From: Thiohalobacter sp.
GTDB lineage: Bacteria; Pseudomonadota; Gammaproteobacteria; Thiohalobacterales; Thiohalobacteraceae
Direction of reading: 5' to 3'
DNA: 6,565 nt
Assembly: GCA_027030825.1 (NCBI GenBank)
Contig: JALVEM010000550.1
Location: 1 to 6,565, forward strand
Under the pieces are notes generated by a model. That model did no database searches, had not been told where the DNA came from, and was given only the letters and a program-made list of their open reading frames with translations. Shown piece by piece: positions 1-4,463 of this stretch. The position numbers and the translations under genes are program-made. Position 1 is the first letter of the stretch. The number at the start of each line of letters is the position of its first letter.

Positions 1-83
1 CTTCCGTATGATCCCGTGGCTATTCTCCCAGCTTCGAGCTTCCTGCTGGCCTCCCGTTCCCGGCTTCTGTATTCTTCCTTTCC

Positions 84-791
84 ATGAACGAGACGGCTCA
101 CAATGTCGACCCGAACGAGATCCGCAAGTTCGAGGATCTGGCCGCCCGCTGGTGGGACCCTGAAAGCGAGTTCAAGCCCCTGCACGACATCAACCCGCTG
201 CGTCTGGACTACATCCGCAGGCAGGTGCTGCTTGCCGGGGCGCGGGTGCTGGACGTGGGCTGTGGTGGCGGGCTGCTCAGCGAGGCCCTGGCCCGGGAGG
301 GCGCGCAGGTCACCGGCATCGACATGGGCGAGGCCCCGCTCTCTGTCGCCCGGTTGCATCTGCACGAATCCGGTCTGGAGGTGGATTACCGGCAGAGCAC
401 GGCCGAGGCCTTCGCCGAGGCCCACCCGGACGAATTCGACCTGGTGACCTGCCTGGAGATGCTCGAGCACGTGCCCGACCCGGCCTCCACGGTCGCCGCC
501 TGTGCCCGGCTGGTGAAACCGGGTGGCACCGTGGTCTTTTCCACCATCAACCGCAACCCCAAGGCCTGGCTGTTCGCCATCGTGGGCGCGGAATACCTGC
601 TCGGACTGCTGCCGAAGGGCACGCACGACTACGAAAAGTTCATCCGCCCTTCGGAACTGGACGCCTGGGCCCGTGCCGCCGGCCTCGTGCTCGAGGACAT
701 CACCGGCATGCAGTACAACCCGCTCACGCGGACCTACCGGCTGGGCCCGGATACCGACGTCAACTATCTGGCCACCTATCGTCGCCCCTGA
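84..791 (+). CDS. ubiG: Ubiquinone biosynthesis O-methyltransferase UbiG
   Basis: SAM-dependent O-methyltransferase that carries out both O-methylation steps of ubiquinone synthesis (demethylubiquinone-type and polyprenyl-catechol substrates), acting at the inner face of the cytoplasmic membrane. The 235-residue length is normal for the family. The N-terminal family signature is present: RWWDP at 22-26 and FKPLHDINPLRLDYI at 30-44. The SAM-binding motif I is VLDVGCGGGLL at 55-65, followed by GID at 78-80 (acidic end of strand 2) and CLEMLEHVPDP at 123-133 (post-motif region). KPGG at 145-148 and STINRN at 153-158 are also typical. The ATG at 84 is the only usable start: the frame is open back to a TGA at 9-11 without another ATG, GTG or TTG. 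No Shine-Dalgarno sequence is visible; the upstream bases are pyrimidine-rich. The next gene begins 3 nt after the stop, so the two are probably co-transcribed. Confidence 0.95.
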   Translation: MNETAHNVDPNEIRKFEDLAARWWDPESEFKPLHDINPLRLDYIRRQVLLAGARVLDVGCGGGLLSEALAREGAQVTGIDMGEAPLSVARLHLHESGLEVDYRQSTAEAFAEAHPDEFDLVTCLEMLEHVPDPASTVAACARLVKPGGTVVFSTINRNPKAWLFAIVGAEYLLGLLPKGTHDYEKFIRPSELDAWARAAGLVLEDITGMQYNPLTRTYRLGPDTDVNYLATYRRP

Positions 792-794
792 ACC

Positions 795-1478
795 ATGCCT
801 GCCAGACCGCTCGCGGGGGTCCTGTTCGACCTCGACGGCACCCTGCTCGACACCGCCCCGGACCTGATCGCGGCACTCGACCATGCCCTGCAGGCCGCCG
901 GACGGCCACCCGCCGATCCCGCAGCGGCGCGTAGTCACGTCTCCCACGGGGCGGCCGCCCTGATCGAGCACGGCTTCGGCATCCCGCGCGAGGCGCCGGA
1001 GTTCGAACGGCACCGGCAGCGGCTGCTCGCGCACTACCGGGACAACCTCGCCAACCGCACGCGCCTCTTCCCGGGCATGGGTGACCTGCTCGAGTGGCTG
1101 CAGAACCAGGGCCTTCCCTGGGGCATCGTCACCAACAAGCCGGCGCGCTTCACCGAGCCGCTGCTCGAGGCGCTCGGGCTGGCCGACCGGGCCAGCGCCG
1201 TGATCTCGGGTGACAGCGTGAGTGAGAAGAAGCCGCATCCTGCTCCTCTGCTGGCAGCCTGCCAGGCCATGGATGCCGACCCGCGTGCCTGTGTCTATGT
1301 GGGCGATGCCCGTCGCGACATCGAGGCCGGCCGGCGCGCCGGCATGCGCACCGCAGTCGCCCTGTTCGGTTATCTGGATGCCGACGAACGCCCGGAAAGC
1401 TGGGGCGCAGACCATCTCGCATCCACGCCGGGGGAGCTTGCGAGATGGATTGAAAGATTGTCTTATCCCATTGATTGA
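795..1478 (+). CDS. gph: HAD-superfamily phosphatase, Gph/MupP family
   Basis: Small-molecule phosphatase of the haloacid dehalogenase superfamily, 227 residues, cytoplasmic. All catalytic motifs are visible: motif I FDLDGTLLDT at 11-20 with nucleophile D12 and acid/base D14; motif II T113 in IVTNK; motif III K146 in KKPHP; motif IV VGDARRDIEAG at 169-179 with Mg-binding D171 and D175. The helical cap insert after motif I is of the phosphoglycolate phosphatase type. The symbol gph is provisional. Phosphoglycolate phosphatase clears 2-phosphoglycolate, a by-product of Rubisco oxygenation and DNA repair, and would suit an autotroph. In Pseudomonas, however, the gene next to ubiG is mupP, the MurNAc-6-phosphate phosphatase of cell-wall recycling, and the same order here makes MupP a real alternative. 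Sequence motifs alone do not separate the two. Its ATG lies 3 nt after the ubiG stop, implying translational coupling. Confidence 0.88.
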   Translation: MPARPLAGVLFDLDGTLLDTAPDLIAALDHALQAAGRPPADPAAARSHVSHGAAALIEHGFGIPREAPEFERHRQRLLAHYRDNLANRTRLFPGMGDLLEWLQNQGLPWGIVTNKPARFTEPLLEALGLADRASAVISGDSVSEKKPHPAPLLAACQAMDADPRACVYVGDARRDIEAGRRAGMRTAVALFGYLDADERPESWGADHLASTPGELARWIERLSYPID

Positions 1479-1486
1479 AAACAAGA

Positions 1487-1506
1487 AAGCCGCCCAAGGG
1501 CGGCTT
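1487..1506. terminator. Bidirectional hairpin terminator between convergent genes
   Basis: An 8-bp perfect stem, AAGCCGCC (1487-1494) and GGCGGCTT (1499-1506), closes a 4-nt loop CAAG. It lies in the 52-nt gap between the convergent ends of the HAD phosphatase gene and the 68-aa protein gene. Read leftward (- strand), the stem is followed by TCTTGTTTT, a reasonable U-rich tract, so it fits an intrinsic terminator for the leftward genes. Read rightward the tract is only TTCCC, so termination in that direction would be weaker. Confidence 0.7.
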
Positions 1507-1530
1507 CCCATGTGAAGTCGGACGACCGGC

Positions 1531-1737
1531 TCAGAAGCGGCTGGAGCCCTTCTCCTGATGTGCCAGATCGACGACCTTCATGGCGATGTCACGATACTTC
1601 TCCTTGTAACCCGCCAGCTCGTGATCGGCATCCGGGGCCCAGTAGTCCTTGGGATCCAGACCATGCTCGTGCTCGTATTCGATGAATTTCTTCTGCATTT
1701 CAAGCATCTGCTTGATCAGTTCCTGCTTCTCGCTCAT
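1531..1737 (-). CDS. Small charged helical protein, unknown function
   Basis: A 68-residue protein of unrecognised family. It is strongly charged and mostly predicted helical by eye: a lysine/glutamate-rich first helix (residues 1-26, including EYEHEHG at 20-26), a short central element DPKDYWAPD at 28-36, and a second helix at 40-63. There are no cysteines, no signal peptide and no membrane segment, so it is probably cytosolic. The ATG at 1737 is chosen over one 11 codons upstream because a strong ribosome binding site, GGAGG (1745-1749), sits 7 nt before it. It is the last gene of the leftward group, 103 nt after the DsrC-like gene, and ends just before the shared terminator. Its position beside a DsrC-family gene and dsrAB suggests, but does not show, a sulfur-related role. 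Confidence 0.75.
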   Translation of the reverse strand: MSEKQELIKQMLEMQKKFIEYEHEHGLDPKDYWAPDADHELAGYKEKYRDIAMKVVDLAHQEKGSSRF

Positions 1738-1789
1738 GTGATTGCCTCCGGCACAGATGGCTAAGAACAAATCCTGGTCGGCAACTATA

Positions 1790-1809
1790 GCCGGGCGTGC
1801 TGCCCCGGC
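1790..1809. repeat. Intergenic inverted repeat after the DsrC-like gene
   Basis: GCCGGG (1790-1795) and CCCGGC (1804-1809) form a 6-bp GC stem around an 8-nt loop in the gap between the DsrC-like gene and the 68-aa gene. No U-tract follows on the - strand, so it is not a clear intrinsic terminator. It could be a transcript-stabilising or attenuating hairpin. A TATAGT hexamer (- strand, 1784-1789) next to it resembles a -10 box for the 68-aa gene, but no matching -35 is seen. Confidence 0.3.
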
Positions 1810-1840
1810 ATATATCCCCGATGGGTGAGGGGTCGTCCAC

Positions 1841-2182
1841 TCAGTATCCGCCCTTGCGCATGCTCTCCGGCAGCCCGGCGATCTTGCCGGCCTGCTTGGA
1901 AGGGCCGAGGGGGAACAGCTTGAAGATGTCCTTGTTGGCCAGCTTCTCGCCCCACTTGTTGCTCATTTCCTTCAGGATCGCGCGATTGTTCGGCTGATTC
2001 TGGTTGTTGTTGAAGTATTCGTCGCGCAGATAGTTGATGATGTCCCAGTGGCGCTCGGTCAGCTCGCCGATGCCTTCCAGATCGGCGATGTGCTGCGCCA
2101 GTGCTTCCGACCAGTCGTCGAGATTGACCAGGAAGCCGGTTTCCGTGGTCTCTATCGTCCTGCCTTCGAACTCGATAGCCAT
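1841..2182 (-). CDS. DsrC/TusE-family protein lacking both conserved cysteines
   Basis: A 113-residue member of the DsrC/TusE/DsvC family. Bona fide DsrC carries sulfur on two cysteines of a flexible C-terminal arm as a substrate of DsrAB and DsrMKJOP; TusE keeps the terminal one and works in tRNA thiolation. The family fold is clear: GFLVNLDDWSE at 16-26, LTERHWDIINYLRDEYF at 41-57, and the C-terminal block LFPLGPSKQAGKIAGLP at 89-105. There is no cysteine anywhere in the protein. The CysB position is G99 and the CysA position is about K110 in the altered tail ESMRKGGY. It therefore cannot be the catalytic sulfur carrier. Cysteine-poor paralogues in sulfur oxidisers have been proposed to be regulatory. 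The ATG at 2182 has AAGGGG (2191-2196) 8 nt upstream. It is in the same direction as the Cas6-like gene, separated by 104 nt. Confidence 0.9.
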   Translation of the reverse strand: MAIEFEGRTIETTETGFLVNLDDWSEALAQHIADLEGIGELTERHWDIINYLRDEYFNNNQNQPNNRAILKEMSNKWGEKLANKDIFKLFPLGPSKQAGKIAGLPESMRKGGY

Positions 2183-2289
2183 TGCTTCAGCCCCTTGTCT
2201 GTCACGATTGTCATGGAGTCGATGATTCGAAATCCGATCGGCGCCCCGTTCACGAGAACACCGGTCAGGCAGAAATTCGGAGTATTCTA
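2183..2289 (-). promoter_or_regulatory. Possible internal promoter upstream of the DsrC-like gene
   Basis: The 104-nt gap between the Cas6-like stop and the DsrC-like start is longer than expected inside a tight operon. On the - strand, TAGAAT (2284-2289), overlapping the Cas6-like stop codon, matches five of six bases of a sigma-70 -10 box. The -35 region 17 nt upstream is poor. The gap also holds a perfect 8-bp palindrome CCGATCGG (2234-2241), which might be an operator. Weak support only. Confidence 0.2.
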
Positions 2290-2982
2290 ATGTGTTTCCT
2301 TGACGGATTTAATCCCCTTGTGGGGCAGAAACAGGCCGAACCCCATCTTCCTCCCTTCGCCGAGACCACGGCGCTGCAGCTCGACCGCCTGCTCCGGCTC
2401 GAGGTCCGCCACCATCAGGGTGCGGGTGAAGAGGCTCCCTTCCGGCGTCCGGAAGGCATGGGTCTTGCCGGACATCATCTTGCGCACCGGGATGCCCATT
2501 GCCCTGATCTGCTCCGCCGCCCACTGGAGGAAATCGGCCTCGCCCACGTCTTCGTCGGTGAGCACGTGGCGCGAGAACAGCGTGGAGAGAATGCTGAAGC
2601 GGCGCCGCCCCGCCTCGCGCACGATGCGCAGGGGGTGGCCGTCGATGTCGAACGTCCGGCCCACCAGGGCCTCGCTGGCCTCCTCCACCCGTGCCTTGGG
2701 CAGGCGCAGGTAGAGACGTGCCCTTCTCGGCAGATGCAGTACCTCGTTTTCGACATCCTCCGGACGGTACCAGCCGTTGCCGGATTCGGCCCCGTGGATC
2801 AGGTGCAGACCGGCGTCGGCCTCCTCCTCGAACCACGGCAGGGCCTCGGCGACCGCCCGCGACAGTGACCAGGCATGATCGAGCGGCAGGGTCCGGCAGT
2901 CGATCTGGTAGCCGATGTCGAGCACATCGTCCGGCGCCTCGTAAGGCGCCTCTTCTTCCTTTTCCTCTTCCCAGAACAGCAT
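2287..2982 (-). CDS. Cas6-like protein, Cmx6 (type I-MYXAN) family, without CRISPR context
   Basis: A 231-residue protein resembling the Cas6/Cmx6 family of type I-MYXAN CRISPR systems, endoribonucleases that cut precursor crRNA at the base of repeat hairpins. Visible support: an N-terminal half with DIGYQIDCRTLPLDHAWSLS at 22-41 and ALPWFEEEADAGLHLIHG at 47-64, matching the family's pattern of a strand, LPxDHxxxL, then LPW and GxHxI. At the C-terminus the glycine-rich RNA-binding loop GLGEGRKMGFGLFLPHKG at 206-223 is characteristic of the RAMP ferredoxin-like fold. H36, H60 and H64 are candidate catalytic histidines. The first 18 residues are unusually acidic (EEEKEEE at 5-11). The start at 2982 has GAGGTG (2991-2996) 8 nt upstream and lies 18 nt after the preceding 64-aa gene. 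There is no array, Cas1/2 or effector gene in the window, so a non-CRISPR RNA role linked to sulfur metabolism is possible but unproven. Confidence 0.82.
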   Translation of the reverse strand: MLFWEEEKEEEAPYEAPDDVLDIGYQIDCRTLPLDHAWSLSRAVAEALPWFEEEADAGLHLIHGAESGNGWYRPEDVENEVLHLPRRARLYLRLPKARVEEASEALVGRTFDIDGHPLRIVREAGRRRFSILSTLFSRHVLTDEDVGEADFLQWAAEQIRAMGIPVRKMMSGKTHAFRTPEGSLFTRTLMVADLEPEQAVELQRRGLGEGRKMGFGLFLPHKGIKSVKETH

Positions 2983-3000
2983 CCGGATTGCACCTCGCTG

Positions 3001-3195
3001 TCAGCGTGACGATACCCGATAGAAGGCAGCCTCGAGCCGGTCTTCCCAGTCCTCGGGGGTGTCCTGGAACGGCGGCCGGACATCGATGCGAAAGAACATC
3101 TCGCCCTGGCGGGCGCGCTCCTGGATCTTCTCGCAGAGCGCCTCGAAGGAATCGAGATCGTGCTCCTGCATCAGGACTTCACTCAACCACAGCAT
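3001..3195 (-). CDS. Small protein overlapping the dioxygenase gene, unknown function
   Basis: A 64-residue protein of unrecognised family, without signal peptide or membrane segment. It has an amphipathic N-terminal half (LDSFEALCEKIQERARQG at 14-31, one cysteine at C21), a short likely strand EMFFRIDVRPPF at 32-43, and an acidic C-terminal helix EDWEDRLEAAFYRV at 48-61. The frame is open upstream to an ATG at 3321, but ATG 3195 is chosen: it has a strong AAGGAG (3202-3207) 6 nt upstream, and the upstream extension is a low-complexity, G/R/T-rich shadow of the dioxygenase gene. The start overlaps the last 17 nt of the dioxygenase gene and the stop is 18 nt before the Cas6-like gene, so it is very probably translated in a coupled fashion with both. 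Function cannot be inferred beyond membership in this operon. Confidence 0.75.
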   Translation of the reverse strand: MLWLSEVLMQEHDLDSFEALCEKIQERARQGEMFFRIDVRPPFQDTPEDWEDRLEAAFYRVSSR

Positions 3196-4156
3196 CTTCA
3201 GCTCCTTCCGCCACAATGCCTTCGATGGCCCGGACCCCGTCGTGGAACCGGGCCCGATAGAGTTTCCGCGTCTGCCCGGTCTCCGGGTCGTCCCGAAATC
3301 CCGAGCGCGAGTGTAGGACATTATTGCAGAGAATGCCCTGCCCCGGCATCAGCCGAAAGTGATAGATCCAGGGATGGCCCGACCGCCACAGCGACTGCAG
3401 CCAGGCCACGGCGGCACGCACGTCGGGGTCGTCCTTCCAGATCACGTTCCGCGTGCGTGCGCTGTAACGCATGTGCAATCGGCCACCGGGTTCCACGCGA
3501 AACACCGGGCCTGTCACGGCCCCGCGGATCTCGCGGCCGTCCACCACATTGGGCGGAATGGTCATGGCATCGGGCGCCATGAGAGCGCGGACCCAGTCCG
3601 GATTCTCGTCACGCATCAGCAGATAGACCAGTTCGTGATCGAACAGGTGGCTTTCGCCGCCTTCGGCGGCCTGCCGCTCGCAATGCATGAGAATCGCCCG
3701 GATCTCGCGCCCCGGGGGATTGTAATAGCCGTCCGTGTGCCAGTTGAGACGCCGATCGGTGTAGGGAATGTATTCCCCCTTGCGCCCCGCGCGGCTGACA
3801 CTGAGCGTGGTGATGGCATCCTCGTCGGCACACAGATTGTGGTCGAGACGCTCGAGCCCGAAGCGGCGCGCGAATCGTCGCAGCGCCGGCTTGTCCACCA
3901 GCTGCCCCCCCGTATCGTAGATCACCAGATTCACCCGCTCGATACAGGCATGGATGGCCGCCAGTTCGGTATCGGATGGTGACTCGATATTTTCTATTCG
4001 AACAACAAGTTGCTCGTCGTTTCTTATCCTGTTCGACAACTTCCATTCGCGCCAGCGCGCATAGCCGGCCTCGTCACGGAGGTCGAATTCGAACGGCGGC
4101 CTGCCGGCGGCCCGGCCCACCCCATCATTACTATTCGTCACTGCACGTTGGCGCAT
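3179..4156 (-). CDS. TauD/TfdA-family Fe(II)/2-oxoglutarate-dependent dioxygenase
   Basis: A 325-residue non-haem iron oxygenase that would couple oxidative decarboxylation of 2-oxoglutarate to hydroxylation of an unknown substrate. The facial triad is visible: H140-x-D142 in NWHTDGYY and distal H282 in NNVLHSRSGF. R301 in RKLYRARF is at the position of the 2-oxoglutarate-binding arginine of TauD (compare the H-to-R spacing). GGESHLFDH at 166-174 and MPGQGILCNN at 270-279 are also family-like. TauD releases sulfite from taurine, so a sulfonate-type substrate would suit this sulfur locus, but carnitine-pathway and other enzymes share the fold. The start at 4156 is chosen because the family-like sequence begins shortly after it and because a promoter candidate at 4188-4216 would exclude in-frame ATGs at 4189 and 4291. 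The ribosome binding site is weak (GGGA, 4163-4166). It heads the leftward operon, divergent from dsrA. Confidence 0.88.
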   Translation of the reverse strand: MRQRAVTNSNDGVGRAAGRPPFEFDLRDEAGYARWREWKLSNRIRNDEQLVVRIENIESPSDTELAAIHACIERVNLVIYDTGGQLVDKPALRRFARRFGLERLDHNLCADEDAITTLSVSRAGRKGEYIPYTDRRLNWHTDGYYNPPGREIRAILMHCERQAAEGGESHLFDHELVYLLMRDENPDWVRALMAPDAMTIPPNVVDGREIRGAVTGPVFRVEPGGRLHMRYSARTRNVIWKDDPDVRAAVAWLQSLWRSGHPWIYHFRLMPGQGILCNNVLHSRSGFRDDPETGQTRKLYRARFHDGVRAIEGIVAEGAEDAVVE

Positions 4157-4187
4157 GCTGCATCCCGTCTCGAACGCGGCCCGGCCC

Positions 4188-4216
4188 ATTTTCGCCCGCG
4201 TAACGCCGCATGCCAA
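4188..4216 (-). promoter_or_regulatory. Sigma-70-like promoter candidate for the leftward operon
   Basis: On the - strand, TTGGCA (4211-4216, five of six to the -35 consensus) and GAAAAT (4188-4193, four of six to the -10 consensus) are separated by exactly 17 nt. Transcription would begin near 4181, giving a leader of about 25 nt to the dioxygenase ATG at 4156. This placement supports the chosen start codon. Confidence 0.45.
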
Positions 4217-4252
4217 ATTCCCCCACGAACTCGCCGCCGACACGGTTTGCCT

Positions 4253-4305
4253 CCCTACCACTTTTGGGATAGGGTGTGGCACCCCGAACACCCCAAGGGT
4301 AGGGT
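4253..4305. repeat. Cluster of GGGT/ACCC direct and inverted repeats, candidate operator
   Basis: Within about 50 nt there are two TAGGGT copies on the + strand (4270-4275 and 4300-4305), exactly 30 bp or about three helical turns apart. CCCTACC (4253-4259) is the inverted form of GGTAGGG (4298-4304). A dyad GGGTGT (4272-4277) / ACACCC (4288-4293) has a 10-nt spacer, and CACCCC occurs at both 4280-4285 and 4289-4294. The density suggests a binding site for a transcription factor controlling one or both divergent units. No specific regulator is identifiable. Confidence 0.4.
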
Positions 4306-4345
4306 ACTCATCCGCTGTCTCGATCCATAGACTTCACGTCACACT

Positions 4346-4378
4346 GGCGGAGGCGCAGCAGGCGATGACACCTCCGCC
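4346..4378 (+). promoter_or_regulatory. Hairpin in the probable dsrA leader
   Basis: GGCGGAGG (4346-4353) pairs perfectly with CCTCCGCC (4371-4378) across a 17-nt loop. A second, smaller stem follows: GGGCAC (4393-4398) with GTGCCC (4408-4413). If transcription starts upstream of 4340, both would be in the dsrA 5' leader, 50 to 118 nt before the start codon, and could affect mRNA stability or translation. No known riboswitch class is recognised and no U-tract follows. Confidence 0.35.
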
Positions 4379-4463
4379 TGGTCAGTATCCGCGGGCACCG
4401 CTGTTCCGTGCCCACAGTAGACAGCGCAACCAGCGATCGATCCAACATCTCAAGGAGAAAGAC

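Larger units (their letters stand above)
4157..4463. promoter_or_regulatory. Divergent regulatory region between the dioxygenase gene and dsrA
   Basis: This 307-nt noncoding stretch must supply promoters in both directions. It contains, left to right: the leftward promoter candidate (4188-4216), a repeat cluster (4253-4305), and a leader with hairpin potential before dsrA. The dsrA promoter is not clear. Two weak options are TTGCCT (4247-4252) with TAGGGT (4270-4275), 17 nt apart, and TACTCA (4305-4310) with TAGACT (4328-4333), also 17 nt apart. Both deviate from sigma-70 consensus, as expected of an activator-dependent promoter. The dsrA ribosome binding site is AAGGAG (4452-4457), 6 nt before its ATG. 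Confidence 0.6.

Noticed and set aside
1796..1825. GC-rich CCCCGATGGG element as a second terminator
   Set aside because: The stem is too short (3-4 bp) and lacks a U-tract.
2182..2868. 228-codon open frame on the + strand over the Cas6-like gene
   Set aside because: Antisense shadow; no motif or ribosome binding site, whereas the - strand protein has the Cas6 glycine-rich loop.
3196..3321. 42-residue extension of the 64-aa protein
   Set aside because: It lies wholly inside the dioxygenase coding region in another frame; the downstream ATG has a strong ribosome binding site.
4157..4291. 45-residue N-terminal extension of the dioxygenase
   Set aside because: It would span the only good leftward promoter candidate (4188-4216) and reads as low-complexity non-family sequence.
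4155..4463. N-terminal extension of dsrA by 103 codons
   Set aside because: The frame happens to be open, but the DsrA family N-terminus and a strong AAGGAG place the start at 4464; the extension has no similarity to DsrA and crosses the regulatory region.
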